Source: PALSA-1004 sp963829085
Lineage (GTDB): Bacteria > Pseudomonadota > Gammaproteobacteria > Burkholderiales > SG8-41
NCBI GenBank assembly: GCA_963829085.1
Contig: CAWHHJ010000013.1
Coordinates: forward strand, 1-64,000
Length of the DNA stretch: 64,000 nt
Direction: 5' to 3'
The translations under genes and the position numbers were made by a program. Below the pieces are notes generated by a model. The model ran no database searches. It worked only from the letters and a program-made list of their open reading frames with translations, and was not told where the DNA came from. Positions 16,935 to 26,701 of this stretch are shown piece after piece. The first letter of the stretch is position 1. Each line of letters begins with the position of its first letter.

Positions 16935-17918
16935 ATGCAACACGAGAGGTTTTTGCTACCACTCCTTATCGGCGCCGGCATCTATCCGATGTCCACTATG
17001 GCGCAAACGCGCACTGATTATCCGACACGGCCGGTTCGCATCATTGTTCCGCAGGCCGCTGGTTCCGGTGTCGATCTCACCGCACGCGTGGTTGCACAGA
17101 AACTGACCGACGCATGGGGGCAGCAATTCGTGGTGGACAACCGTCCCGGCGCCAACGGCATCATCGGTCTCGAAGCCGGCGCCAAGGCGAAGCCGGATGG
17201 CTACACGCTGAGTCTCGGCGTGCCGAGTTCGCTGACGATGAATCCCTATGTTTATAAGTCCATACCGTACGATACATTGCGCGATTTCGTGCCGATCACG
17301 CAAACAGCGACGAATACTTTTGGCCTCGTGATCAATCCGTCATTGCCGGTTCGAAATGTCCGCGAGTTGGTTGCACTCGCGAAATCGCGGCCGGGCGAAT
17401 TAGGCTTTGGGTCATTCGGCATCGGCAATCAGACTCATCTTGGCGGCGAGCTTTTCTCGTCACAGATCGGCATTCGCATGCTGCACGTCCCTTACAAGGG
17501 TGAGACGCCGGCAGTCGTCGATCTCCTGAGTGGGCAAATCGCGCTTATCTTCACGCCGATGCAGGGCGTTGTTCCGCATATCAAGGCGGGCAAGCTGAAG
17601 CTGCTCGCGACGTGTGGCGTGGAGCGCGCCGCTGCATTTCCGGACGTGCCGAGCATGACCGAAGCGGGTTACAAGACGGTCGTGATCACGGGATGGACGG
17701 GGCTGCTAGCGCCCACCGGCACATCGCGCGACATCGTGGATAAGCTGCAGAAAGAAATCGCGGCGCGTCTGCTGGTGCCCGAAACGAAAGAAAGTATGAG
17801 CAAGCAGGGCGCAGAACCGGTTGCAAGCACGCCGGATCAGTTCGCCGCTTTCATCAGATCAGAGATGGCTAAGTGGTCCGCCGTGATTAAGGTCGCCGGT
17901 CTGGAAGCAAGCCAGTGA
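16935..17918 (+). CDS. Tripartite tricarboxylate transporter binding protein (Bug/TctC family)
   Basis: Periplasmic binding protein of the Bug family, 327 residues, with an N-terminal signal peptide (ending near TMAQ). Family blocks: YPTRPVRIIVPQAAGSGVDL, GQQFVVDNRPGANGIIG, the ligand-loop GSFGIGNQTHLGGELF, HVPYKGETPAVVDLLSGQI, and a C-terminal STPDQFAAFIRSEMAKW. Bug proteins bind varied carboxylates for TctAB permeases, but no permease is adjacent. It follows crcB by 17 bases, possibly fortuitously. The ligand is unknown. Confidence 0.9.
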   Translation: MQHERFLLPLLIGAGIYPMSTMAQTRTDYPTRPVRIIVPQAAGSGVDLTARVVAQKLTDAWGQQFVVDNRPGANGIIGLEAGAKAKPDGYTLSLGVPSSLTMNPYVYKSIPYDTLRDFVPITQTATNTFGLVINPSLPVRNVRELVALAKSRPGELGFGSFGIGNQTHLGGELFSSQIGIRMLHVPYKGETPAVVDLLSGQIALIFTPMQGVVPHIKAGKLKLLATCGVERAAAFPDVPSMTEAGYKTVVITGWTGLLAPTGTSRDIVDKLQKEIAARLLVPETKESMSKQGAEPVASTPDQFAAFIRSEMAKWSAVIKVAGLEASQ

Positions 17919-17930
17919 TAGTTCAGGCTG

Positions 17931-18901
17931 TCAGTTCGCGTTAATTCGCGCGCGCTGCACAACCTGTTTCCATTTGATGGTTTCGTGTTCGAGAAATGCG
18001 GCGAATACATGCCGCGGCTCTATATAAGGACGTGACCCTTCAGCAGCAGAGTTACTTCCGCGGTTGATGCTGCGCTCATGATGAGTGTCAATTCACGATG
18101 CAGTGTTGTCAGGACGGTCATCGGTGTTGCCGCAGGCGCCGAGACCCCGTTCCAAAGGAGTAACTCGTAACCGGGCACGCCCGATTCGGCAATTGTTGGC
18201 AGATCGGGAAACAGGGGCCAGCGCTGCCCAGTTGTCACCGCGATCATCCTGAGTCGTCCGCTTTTGATGTGCGGCATGGAGGCAACCGGATTGGTAAAGG
18301 CGACGGCGACCTCGCCACTCATGACCGCCGCTGTTGAAATCGCACTGCCCTTATACGGTACATGCACAAGCTTCACGTTCGCGAGCATATTGAACAGTTC
18401 GCCGCCGAGGTGCGATCCGGCGCCGACGCCCGCGGAACCAAATGTGATCTCGCCCGGCTTCGCTTTCGCCAGGGTTACCAGATCGCGTACTGAATGAACC
18501 GGCAACGAGCGGTGCACGATCAGCGCGCCCGGCGCAATCGTGACGCGAGTAAGTGGCGCGAAGTCGGTCAGCGGATCGAATGGAAGCGTTTTATATAGAG
18601 CGGGCGCGACGGTGAATGCGGTACTCACGAGATAGAGCGTATAGCCGTCGGGCGGCGATTTGGCGACCACCTCGGATGCCAGCACGCTCCCGGCGCCCGG
18701 ACGATTCTCAACGATGACCTGCTGTCCCAGCGCTTCACTCAGTCGGTGCCCGACCAGCCGCGCGGCGCCGTCATTACCGCCGCCCGGCGCCAATGGCACG
18801 ATAAGACGGATCGGCTTCGCAGGATAACCTTGCGCAGCGGCGTGCGCTATCAATGCCAGCGTTGCAATGAAGCAGCATGCGAGCGCCGGGGTCTTTTGCA
18901 T
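17931..18901 (-). pseudogene. Tripartite tricarboxylate transporter binding protein (Bug/TctC family), one frameshift near the C-terminus
   Basis: The main frame (18901 to about 18050) encodes a signal peptide ending HAAAQ, then YPAKPIRLIVPLAPGGGNDG, GQQVIVENRPGAG, GSAGVGAGSHLGGELF and HVPYKGSAIS, all typical of Bug proteins. It then runs into a premature TAG at 18020. The adjacent frame carries the expected end: EPRHVFAAFLEHETIKWKQV, stopping at the TGA of 17931-17933. The change lies near 18035-18060 and equals loss of one base (or gain of two). The gene is convergent with another Bug gene 12 bases away and upstream of an SDR on the opposite side. Either an assembly slip or a recent lesion. 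Confidence 0.82.
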
Positions 18902-18907
18902 GCGCTG

Positions 18908-19699
18908 TCAGATGCCGCGCGTGCGTCCGCCGTCGACATTGATGGCAGTGCCGGTGATCATTCCCGCGCGCGCCGATGCGAGGAAGACCGTCAGATCGGA
19001 GATATCTTCGGGCACTACCACCCGACCCATCGGCACTTCCGCGGTCAGATGTTTTTTCGCCGCATCGATGGAAATGCCGCGCTCGCGCGCAGTGATGTTG
19101 ACGAGTTCGGTCCAACGCCCCGTATCTGTCGAGCCCGGACAGATCGCATTTACGGTGATGCCGTACTGACCGAATTCATTCGCAAGCGCCTTCGTGATGC
19201 TGAGCGTGCCGAGATTGATGGGGCCCGACATGACGGAGACGCCACCCGGCTCGCGCCCGCGCGTGCCCGAGATGTTGATGATGCGCGCCTGGCTCGATTT
19301 CTTGAGGAACGGTAGAGCTTCGCGGGTCATGCGGATGAGGCCGAGCGGCTTGACTGCAAAATAGCGCTCCCATGCGTCGTCAGGTATTTCATTCAGCCGC
19401 CCGCGAAATGCGCCGCCTGCACAGTTCACAAGGATATCAACGCCGCCCATCTGCGCGATTGCACTGTCGATGGCAGGTTTAATCGCAGCAGCGTCTCCAA
19501 GGTCGAGCGCAATAACCGAACACTGTATATCCGGATGTTTGCGTCGCAATTCGGCTGCAACGGCATCACAGCGCTCGACATCGCGCCCGAACAACGCCAG
19601 GTTTACGCCCTCGGCGGCCAAGGCGATCGCGATCGACCGGCCGATGCCGCGGCTGGCGCCGGTAACGAATGCGGTGCGGCCTTTAAGATTCAGATCCAT
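18908..19699 (-). CDS. Short-chain dehydrogenase-like protein lacking the catalytic Tyr
   Basis: A 263-residue SDR fold: cofactor motif TGASRGIG (13-20), NCAG (92-95), the post-beta5 Ser144 in NISGTRGREPGG, and C-terminal NVDGGRTRGI. In classical SDRs a YxxxK pair follows about 12 residues after the Ser. Here Lys170 is present in GTLSITK, but the residue four before it is Leu166, and the Ser-to-Lys spacing is longer than normal. Either chemistry differs or the protein is not a standard dehydrogenase. It is 6 bases upstream of the frameshifted Bug gene on the same strand, so the two likely form an operon. Substrate unknown. Confidence 0.85.
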   Translation of the reverse strand: MDLNLKGRTAFVTGASRGIGRSIAIALAAEGVNLALFGRDVERCDAVAAELRRKHPDIQCSVIALDLGDAAAIKPAIDSAIAQMGGVDILVNCAGGAFRGRLNEIPDDAWERYFAVKPLGLIRMTREALPFLKKSSQARIINISGTRGREPGGVSVMSGPINLGTLSITKALANEFGQYGITVNAICPGSTDTGRWTELVNITARERGISIDAAKKHLTAEVPMGRVVVPEDISDLTVFLASARAGMITGTAINVDGGRTRGI

Positions 19700-19719
19700 G
19701 CGAATTCCTCAAGCGGGTA

Positions 19720-21237
19720 CTAATGCGAAGTTGATGCAGCGTTGCGCGCGCGGTTGAGCACATTACGCGCGCTCTCAATGACCCGGCTCGCGGTTATCCC
19801 CAATTGGCCGCCGCTTTCGGCGGCAATTATGTCGGCCGCAGCACCGTGCATGTGCACGCCGACGAGCAGCGCGCTATGCGCATCAGCGCCCTGCGCCAGT
19901 AGCGCCGCAACCATACCCGTCAACGCGTCGCCCATGCCCGCGCTCGCCATCCCGGGGTTGCCGCTCGTATTGACGAACCATGTTCCATCCGCGAACGCGC
20001 AGATGCTGCCGGCGCCTTTCAGCACGACGCTGCTCCGTAACCGCGTGGCGATTTGGCACGCAGCGGATACGCGATCATGCTGGACTGCTGCGATGGTGCA
20101 CTCGAGGATCCGCGCGCCTTCTGCGGGGTGCGGTGTCAGAATTGTCGCAGCGGTGCGCTGCGCAACAAGCGCGCGCAAATTCGCATCGGTCGCGATCATG
20201 TTCAGCGCATCTGCGTCGACTACGAGCGGAACGGCGCTCTGCAACGTGCTGTGCAATACCTGCCACGCATCCGGACTCTGTCCTAGACCCGGGCCCACTG
20301 CGATGCAATCGAGCCGATCGAGGACAGGAATCTCGTGCGCCGGCCGCAACATCAGTTCGGGTTGAACCGGATCGTAGCCCAGCGCGTCGTCAGCGAGCAG
20401 ACCGACGTAGACCCGGCCCGCCCCTAGATTGATTGCGGCGCGCCCCGCGAGAAGCGCAGCGCCCACCATGCCGGGCGCCCCCCCGATGATGGCCGCACTG
20501 CCGTAAGTACCCTTATGGGTGTTCAAACCGCGCGGAGGCAATACGGTGCGCATGATGTCACTACCGATCAGCCAACCGGACGATGAACTGAGATTGACTG
20601 CGTCGACATCAAGCGGGCAGAGATTCACTTCACCGCTGTAGTCCGGACCATCCAATGTAAGCAGTCCCGGCTTCAATGCAATGAAGGTGGCGGTGCGATC
20701 GGCACGCACAGCGCAGCCGAGTACCCGCCCCGTGTCCGCGTCAAGGCCGCTCGCGATGTCCAACGCGAGGATGCGAGTGCCAGCACTGTTGATGATTGCT
20801 ATGAGTTCAGCGTAGCGGCCAGTCAGATCTCGTGTAAGGCCAATCCCGAAGAGACCGTCGATCACGAGATCCCAGCGTTTGTTTGCCGGAATCTCACTAG
20901 GCATGCTGCCGCCACATTTGCGCCATGCCGCGAGTGCCGCACGCGAGTCGCCGGAGAGCTTTGCTTCATCACCGGCGAAAACGACATCGACCGAAAACCA
21001 CCATTCTTTGAGATGCCGCGCGACCACAAAGGCGTCACCGCCGTTGTTCCCCGGCCCGGCCAGGACGAGTACACCACGCGCTCCGTCCGCGATCATGTCG
21101 CGTGCGATTTGAGCGGCGGCGAGTCCGGCGCGCTCCATCAGCGACGGCGCATGCGCGGCAATGACGGCGCGCGCTTCGACCTCGCGGATGCCGGCGGTGC
21201 GATATACCGGGAGCGTCGTTCGAGATATAAAACCCAT
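19720..21237 (-). CDS. nnr: Bifunctional NAD(P)HX epimerase / ADP-dependent NAD(P)HX dehydratase
   Basis: Repairs hydrated NAD(P)H. The N-terminal half (about residues 1-215) is the epimerase with VLVLAGPGNNGGDAFVVARHL and LVIDGLFGIGL; the C-terminal half (about 225-500) is the ribokinase-like dehydratase with THKGTYGSAAIIGGAPGM, VVDADALNMIA, ILTPHPAEGARIL and NPGMASAGMGDALTGMVAAL. The start at 21237 (MGFISRTTLPVYRTAG) places the epimerase properly at the N-terminus; the frame is open a few codons upstream. The gene diverges from purL. Length, 505 residues, is normal for the fusion form. Confidence 0.93.
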   Translation of the reverse strand: MGFISRTTLPVYRTAGIREVEARAVIAAHAPSLMERAGLAAAQIARDMIADGARGVLVLAGPGNNGGDAFVVARHLKEWWFSVDVVFAGDEAKLSGDSRAALAAWRKCGGSMPSEIPANKRWDLVIDGLFGIGLTRDLTGRYAELIAIINSAGTRILALDIASGLDADTGRVLGCAVRADRTATFIALKPGLLTLDGPDYSGEVNLCPLDVDAVNLSSSSGWLIGSDIMRTVLPPRGLNTHKGTYGSAAIIGGAPGMVGAALLAGRAAINLGAGRVYVGLLADDALGYDPVQPELMLRPAHEIPVLDRLDCIAVGPGLGQSPDAWQVLHSTLQSAVPLVVDADALNMIATDANLRALVAQRTAATILTPHPAEGARILECTIAAVQHDRVSAACQIATRLRSSVVLKGAGSICAFADGTWFVNTSGNPGMASAGMGDALTGMVAALLAQGADAHSALLVGVHMHGAAADIIAAESGGQLGITASRVIESARNVLNRARNAASTSH

Positions 21238-21409
21238 TTTCGCGAAAACGTTGCTTGCAAGCGCTGGCACCCGTTACGCTTTTTTATAGCGAGTGGCATG
21301 TGCGCCGGAGCCCCGTATGTTATCTCATGCTCCCGCCTATACACCGCGCATGTAGGTGAGACAGGCTCTGGATTCGGGTAAAATCCGGTTTTACGATCGC
21401 GCGAATTAA

Positions 21410-24400
21410 ATGCCGCAAATCCTCAGCTTGCGGGGGCGCAATGCCCTGTCCGAATTCCGGTTACGCAAGCTTCAGCAGGCCCTCCGCAACGCCCGACTCA
21501 AGCTGTCCAGCATCAGCGCCGAACACTGGCATTTCGTCAGCTGCAGCGAGTCCCTTGACAGCGATCAGACCACAGTATTAGAGCGTTTGCTGACGTACGG
21601 ACCGTCCGCGCAACCGGTTGCAGAAGACGGACATCTTTTGCTCGTGGTACCGCGTCTCGGAACAATATCGCCGTGGTCATCAAAGGCAACCGACATTGCG
21701 CGCCAGTGCGGCCTCCACCCAATCGAGCGCATCGAACGCGGCACCGCTTTCTATCTAACCAGGGCCGATGGTGAGCAGCTATCGGCAACCGAACAGGTCG
21801 AACTGTTACCCCACATCCATGACCGCATGACGGAAACGGTGCTCCGCAGCTTCGATGAAGCGGTGCAGTTGTTTCATCATTATCCGCCACAGCCGCTTAA
21901 ATACATCGACATCCTCGCTGCTGGCATGGAAGCCCTGCAGACGGCGAATCGCGACCTCGGCCTCGCGCTTTCCGAAGACGAAATCGATTATCTGTGGCGA
22001 TACTTCACACGCCTCGAGCGCAATCCGACGGATACCGAGTTGATGATGTTTGCGCAGGCGAATTCCGAGCACTGCCGCCACAAGATTTTCAACGCGGACT
22101 GGATAATCGACGGGCAGTCCCGGCAGAAGTCGTTGTTCAGCATGATCCGCAACACGCACGAATTGCATCCGCGCGGAACCATCGTCGCTTATTCCGACAA
22201 TTCCGCAATCATGGAGGGCGCGCGTGTGCGCCGGTTCTATCCGCGGCAAGATGGTGAATACGCATACGTCGACGACGAGACGCATATTCTCATGAAGGTC
22301 GAGACGCACAATCACCCGACCGCAATTTCGCCGTACCCGGGTGCGGCGACGGGCGCAGGCGGGGAGATACGCGATGAAGGGGCAACGGGCCGCGGTGCGA
22401 AACCGAAAGCGGGGCTGACAGGATTCAGCGTCTCCAATCTTTCCATCCCGGACTTCATCCAGCCATGGGAGCGTGAACAATACGGCATGCCGGGGCGAAT
22501 ATCGTCCGCATTGCAGATCATGATCGATGGACCGATTGGCGGCGCGTCATTCAACAATGAATTCGGACGGCCGAATTTATGCGGATACTTTCGCAGCTTT
22601 GAGCAAATGGTCGCGGGCGAAATGCGCGGGTATCACAAGCCGATCATGCTTGCGGGCGGCATCGGCAATATTTCGGCTGCGCATGCGCATAAACATCGGT
22701 TCGACGCGGGCACGTTGCTCATTCAGCTCGGCGGGCCGGGACTACTGATCGGACTCGGCGGCGGCGCTGCGTCGAGCATGCAAACCGGCAGCAATATCGA
22801 GAACCTAGACTTCGACTCCGTACAGCGCGGGAACGCTGAGATCGAGCGCCGGGCGCAGGAGGTGATTGACCGGTGCTGGGGATTGGGAGCTGACAATCCG
22901 ATTCTATCGATACACGACGTGGGCGCCGGCGGACTCTCCAATGCACTGCCTGAACTGGCGCACGGCGCGGCGTGCGGAGCAAACCTCGATCTGCGCAAGA
23001 TCCCGAACGAAGAACCGGGCATGTCGCCGCTGCAGATCTGGTGCAACGAAGCGCAGGAGCGTTATGTGCTGGCGGTTATGCCTTCGCGGCTGGATGCGTT
23101 TAAAGCCATCTGCGAGCGTGAGCGATGCCCCTATGCGGTCGTCGGCAGCGCCACTGCGGACGACAGGCTCGTGGTGGGCGACAGCATTTTCCGGAATTCC
23201 CCCGTCGATATGGAGTTGTCCGTTCTCCTTGGCAAGCCGCCGCGCATGCTGCGCGACGTTGTGCATCGGCGCGTGCCGCTTCCGCCAATCGACCTGTCGA
23301 AAATCGATCTACGCGACGCCTGCATGCGCGTGCTGCGGCTGCCCGCCGTTGCCGATAAGACATTTCTGATTTCGATCGGTGATCGCACCGTCGGCGGCAT
23401 GACGGCGCGCGATCAGATGGTCGGTCCGTGGCAAGTCCCCGTCGCCGATGTGGCAGTCACATTGCTCGGCTTCGACGAATACCGCGGCGAGGCCATGGCG
23501 ATCGGTGAACGCACGCAGCTCGCACTGATCGATGGACCTGCGTCCGGACGCATGGCAGTCGGTGAAGCGCTAACGAACATCGCTGCCGCGTCGATTGGCG
23601 ATCTGAGCGACATTAAACTATCCGCGAATTGGATGGCTGCAGCGGGCCACCCCGGCGAAGATGCTGTCCTCTACGACACCGTGTGTGCGATCGGTATGGA
23701 ACTGTGTCCCGAGCTCAAGATCAGCATCCCCGTCGGCAAAGACTCGATGTCGATGAAGACGACGTGGAGCGATGGAGGCACGCGAAAGGAAGTTACCGCT
23801 CCGCTGTCCCTTATCATTTCCGCGTTCGCGCGCATGACGGACGCGCGCAACACGCTGACGCCGCAGTTGCAGCTCGATCAGGGTGAAACGCTGCTCGTAT
23901 TACTCGACTACGGCGCCGGCAGGAACCGGCTCGGTGGTTCAGCGCTCGCCCAGGTTTACGGGCAGCTCGGTGATGTATGCCCCGATCTCGACGACGCGCG
24001 GATGTTCGCTAATGGATTTGCCGTCATTCAGCAGCTCAATGGCGAAGGGCGGATTCTCGCTTATCACGACCGCTCCGATGGTGGCCTGTTCACATGTCTG
24101 TGCGAGATGGCCTTCGCATCGCGCACCGGCCTCGATATCTCACTCGAGTCAGGGACAGCAAGCCCGGATGTGCTCGCCGCACTCTTCAATGAAGAGCTTG
24201 GCGTCGTGATGCAGATACGGCGCCACGATCTTGCCGTCGTACGCGACGCTTGCAAAAGCGCAGGGTTAGGCCATTTGTTGCACGAGATCGGCAAGCCGGT
24301 CGCCGGCGGTCAAATCGCGATAGCGTGGGACGGCGCACCAATCTTCACCGAGCACCGTCGGGAGCTGCAGCGCATATGGTCTGAGACGACGTTTCGCTTG

Positions 24401-25303
24401 CAGCAAATGCGCGACAACCCGGACTGCGCTCAGGATGAATACGATCGTGTTCTTGACGATACGGATCCCGGCATCACGCCGCATCTCACTTTCGATCCTG
24501 TCGAGAACATCCGCTTTGCCAACGTAAAGACGGCGCGGCCGCGCATAGCAATTCTGCGTGAGCAGGGCGTCAACGGTCAGCTCGAGATGGCAGCGGCCTT
24601 TGACCGCGCCGGCTTCCAGACGGTGGACGTCCATATGAGCGACATCATCGCCGGCCGCGCGACGCTGAAAGACTTCCATGGGTTTGCGGCGTGCGGTGGA
24701 TTTTCTTATGGCGACGTACTGGGCGCGGGGGAGGGCTGGGCGAAATCCATATTATTCAACGGCCGTGCTCGCGACGACTTCGCTGCGTTTTTCAGCCGGC
24801 CGGATAGCTTTGCTCTCGGCGTGTGTAACGGCTGCCAGATGATGAGCAATCTGCACGAGATCATTCCGGGCAGCGACGCGTGGCCGCATTTCGTTCGCAA
24901 CAAGTCCGAACAATTCGAAGCGCGTTTTGTGATGGTCGAAGTGCCGCCCTCGCCGTCGATCTTTTTTACCGGCATGGCAGGCAGCCGGCTGCCGATCGTC
25001 GTCTCGCATGGCGAAGGCTATGCGGAGTTCGAGTCGGACGCCCAACGGGCGCGGGCGCAGGTGACGCTGCGGTTCGTGGATAACCGCGGCGCGATTGCAT
25101 CGGCCTATCCTTACAATCCGAACGGATCACCCGCGGGCATCACCGGCCTCACGACTACGGACGGCCGCTTCACGGTGGTGATGCCGCACCCAGAGCGCGT
25201 GTTTCGCACTGTCCAGAACTCCTGGCACCCGCCCGAGTGGGGCGAAGACGGACCTTGGATGCGCATTTTCCGCAATGCAAGCAAGTGGGTCGCATCGAGT
25301 TAA
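21410..25303 (+). CDS. purL: Phosphoribosylformylglycinamidine synthase (single-chain)
   Basis: Fourth step of purine synthesis: converts FGAR, glutamine and ATP to FGAM. This is the long single-chain form, 1297 residues, intact. The N-terminal region is followed by ATP-binding blocks (QANSEHCRHKIFN; METHNHPTAISPYPGAATG in the form VETHNHPTAISPYPG) and a second synthase repeat (SIPVGKDSMSMKT). The C-terminal glutaminase domain has nucleophile Cys1139 in GVCNGCQMM and His1260/Glu1262 in MPHPERVF. The ATG at 21410 opens directly after an AT-rich stretch; a possible -10, TAAAAT, lies at 21379-21384. Divergent from nnr. Confidence 0.96.
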   Translation: MPQILSLRGRNALSEFRLRKLQQALRNARLKLSSISAEHWHFVSCSESLDSDQTTVLERLLTYGPSAQPVAEDGHLLLVVPRLGTISPWSSKATDIARQCGLHPIERIERGTAFYLTRADGEQLSATEQVELLPHIHDRMTETVLRSFDEAVQLFHHYPPQPLKYIDILAAGMEALQTANRDLGLALSEDEIDYLWRYFTRLERNPTDTELMMFAQANSEHCRHKIFNADWIIDGQSRQKSLFSMIRNTHELHPRGTIVAYSDNSAIMEGARVRRFYPRQDGEYAYVDDETHILMKVETHNHPTAISPYPGAATGAGGEIRDEGATGRGAKPKAGLTGFSVSNLSIPDFIQPWEREQYGMPGRISSALQIMIDGPIGGASFNNEFGRPNLCGYFRSFEQMVAGEMRGYHKPIMLAGGIGNISAAHAHKHRFDAGTLLIQLGGPGLLIGLGGGAASSMQTGSNIENLDFDSVQRGNAEIERRAQEVIDRCWGLGADNPILSIHDVGAGGLSNALPELAHGAACGANLDLRKIPNEEPGMSPLQIWCNEAQERYVLAVMPSRLDAFKAICERERCPYAVVGSATADDRLVVGDSIFRNSPVDMELSVLLGKPPRMLRDVVHRRVPLPPIDLSKIDLRDACMRVLRLPAVADKTFLISIGDRTVGGMTARDQMVGPWQVPVADVAVTLLGFDEYRGEAMAIGERTQLALIDGPASGRMAVGEALTNIAAASIGDLSDIKLSANWMAAAGHPGEDAVLYDTVCAIGMELCPELKISIPVGKDSMSMKTTWSDGGTRKEVTAPLSLIISAFARMTDARNTLTPQLQLDQGETLLVLLDYGAGRNRLGGSALAQVYGQLGDVCPDLDDARMFANGFAVIQQLNGEGRILAYHDRSDGGLFTCLCEMAFASRTGLDISLESGTASPDVLAALFNEELGVVMQIRRHDLAVVRDACKSAGLGHLLHEIGKPVAGGQIAIAWDGAPIFTEHRRELQRIWSETTFRLQQMRDNPDCAQDEYDRVLDDTDPGITPHLTFDPVENIRFANVKTARPRIAILREQGVNGQLEMAAAFDRAGFQTVDVHMSDIIAGRATLKDFHGFAACGGFSYGDVLGAGEGWAKSILFNGRARDDFAAFFSRPDSFALGVCNGCQMMSNLHEIIPGSDAWPHFVRNKSEQFEARFVMVEVPPSPSIFFTGMAGSRLPIVVSHGEGYAEFESDAQRARAQVTLRFVDNRGAIASAYPYNPNGSPAGITGLTTTDGRFTVVMPHPERVFRTVQNSWHPPEWGEDGPWMRIFRNASKWVASS

Positions 25304-25321
25304 ACTCGCGCGAAGGGAGAA

Positions 25322-25816
25322 ATGATGCGAACGCCGTCTTGCAGCAACGCGCTGATTGGCTGCGCATGCATTGTGCTGTTGACGATGCGGCCCGCCATCG
25401 CTCAGGCGGCCGATGGCCGCGATGCGCATTTCGAGCGGCTTGATCTCAATCGCGACGGTTTCCTATCCTATGCGGAGGTCAGCGGCGAGAAATCGACCGC
25501 ACGCGAGTTTGCGCTTTACGACGCAAACCAGGACGGCAAGCTGAGCCCCGAAGAATTCCATAAGCTCAAATCCGTGCAATCGGCACGCCGCTCGGGCACT
25601 TACGTTAGCGACAGTGTAATCAAGCATAAGGTTAAAGCCGCATTGGTCAAGTCGAAAGACTTGCAGGCTACGGGATTGCATGTCGAGACTTTGCGCAACG
25701 TCGTCACGCTGACGGGAGAAATCGGCGATGCCAAACAAAGCGAGCGGGCGGTGCGGCTGGCCGAACATGTGAAAGGCGTCAGAGCGGTGGAAAACAAGCT
25801 GACAGTGATGCGCTAG
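25322..25816 (+). CDS. Secreted EF-hand and BON-domain protein
   Basis: A 164-residue protein with a signal peptide (residues 1 to about 29), two EF-hand calcium loops (DLNRDGFLSYAE at 41-52 and DANQDGKLSPEE at 67-78), and a BON domain (about 95-163, with VETLRNVVTLTGEI). BON domains bind phospholipid or other envelope surfaces; EF-hands sense calcium. The combination suggests a calcium-responsive periplasmic or outer-membrane-associated protein; its exact role is unknown. It follows purL by 18 bases with a GAAGGGAG ribosome-binding site, and a GC-rich hairpin follows its stop. The second codon is also ATG, so the start could be 25325. Confidence 0.82.
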   Translation: MMRTPSCSNALIGCACIVLLTMRPAIAQAADGRDAHFERLDLNRDGFLSYAEVSGEKSTAREFALYDANQDGKLSPEEFHKLKSVQSARRSGTYVSDSVIKHKVKAALVKSKDLQATGLHVETLRNVVTLTGEIGDAKQSERAVRLAEHVKGVRAVENKLTVMR

Positions 25817-25825
25817 GCCGGCAAG

Positions 25826-25848
25826 AAAACGGCGCCTCGCGGCGCCGT
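25826..25848 (-). terminator. Intrinsic terminator for the ppiC gene
   Basis: A perfect 8-base stem ACGGCGCC (25829-25836), loop TCGC, GGCGCCGT (25841-25848). Read on the minus strand the stem is followed by TTTTC, giving a rho-independent terminator for the ppiC transcript. It also sits 12 bases after the stop of the converging EF-hand/BON gene, so it may work weakly in both directions. Confidence 0.75.
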
Positions 25849-25883
25849 GATCGGTAATTGCCAGTACGTTATTCGCAGCAGCC

Positions 25884-26681
25884 TTATTCCACTTTCGCTT
25901 TTGAGCGCAGGTCGGCGATCATTTTCTCGACCGCCTGTCGCTGCAGGCCCTGCGTGATCTGCGGTTTCACTTCTTCCATCGTCGGGAACTTCATCGGCCG
26001 CTCGTCATCGAGACGGATGATGTGATAGCCGAACTGCGTTTGTACGGGCGTATCCGTCATCTGGCCTTTTTTCAGCTTCCTGAGCGCATCGCTAAAGGCC
26101 GGCACATAGCGACCGCCGGGCGCCCAGTCCAGATCGCCGCCCTTGGCCTTTGAGCCCGGATCTTCGGATTTTTGCGCGGCAATTTTTTCGAAGCTGCCGC
26201 CTTTCTTGATCTGCGCGATGATTTGTTTCGCCTCGTTCTCGTCTTTGACGAGAATATGGCGCGCTTTGAATTCCTTATCGCCGGCCTGCGATTTGGCGCG
26301 CTCGTACTCTGCTTTGATCGCATCGTCCGTGATCGGATTGTTCTTCACGTAATCCTGCACGTACGCGTTGACGAGCGCTTCCTGCTTGCCGATGTCGACT
26401 TGAGTGATGTACTCGGGTGTTTTGTCGAGTCCTTTTTTCGCGGCTTCCTGGGCAAGCAGTTCATTTCGGATCAGTGCTTCGCGCACGCGGTTGCGCAAGT
26501 CCGGCGAGTCAGCCTGCCCCTGTCCGGCGTTGGCCTTGATTACGAAGTCCATGCGGCTCTGCGGGATTTCTTTGCCATTTACTTTTGCGACGGGATCGGC
26601 TGCCTGTGCGCCGAGCGGCGCAACGGCGAACGAGGCCGCGCATGCAATTGCGCGCAGCCTCCAGATATTTCGTTTTTTCAT
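25884..26681 (-). CDS. Periplasmic peptidyl-prolyl isomerase, parvulin (PpiC/SurA) type
   Basis: A 265-residue foldase for proteins crossing the envelope. From the ATG at 26681 (MKKRNIWRL) a signal peptide ends at AQAA. A SurA-like N-terminal helical region follows (ADPVAKVNGKEIPQSRMDF), then one parvulin domain with FKARHILVKDENEAKQII, GGSFEKIAAQKSEDPGSKAK, GGDLDW and FGYHIIRLDD. The frame extends eight codons upstream, but the chosen start gives the best signal peptide. It lies downstream of bolA and yciB on the same strand, a common betaproteobacterial arrangement, and ends at the hairpin terminator. Confidence 0.92.
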   Translation of the reverse strand: MKKRNIWRLRAIACAASFAVAPLGAQAADPVAKVNGKEIPQSRMDFVIKANAGQGQADSPDLRNRVREALIRNELLAQEAAKKGLDKTPEYITQVDIGKQEALVNAYVQDYVKNNPITDDAIKAEYERAKSQAGDKEFKARHILVKDENEAKQIIAQIKKGGSFEKIAAQKSEDPGSKAKGGDLDWAPGGRYVPAFSDALRKLKKGQMTDTPVQTQFGYHIIRLDDERPMKFPTMEEVKPQITQGLQRQAVEKMIADLRSKAKVE

Positions 26682-26701
26682 CCTGTATCCTTGGGTCGAA
26701 A

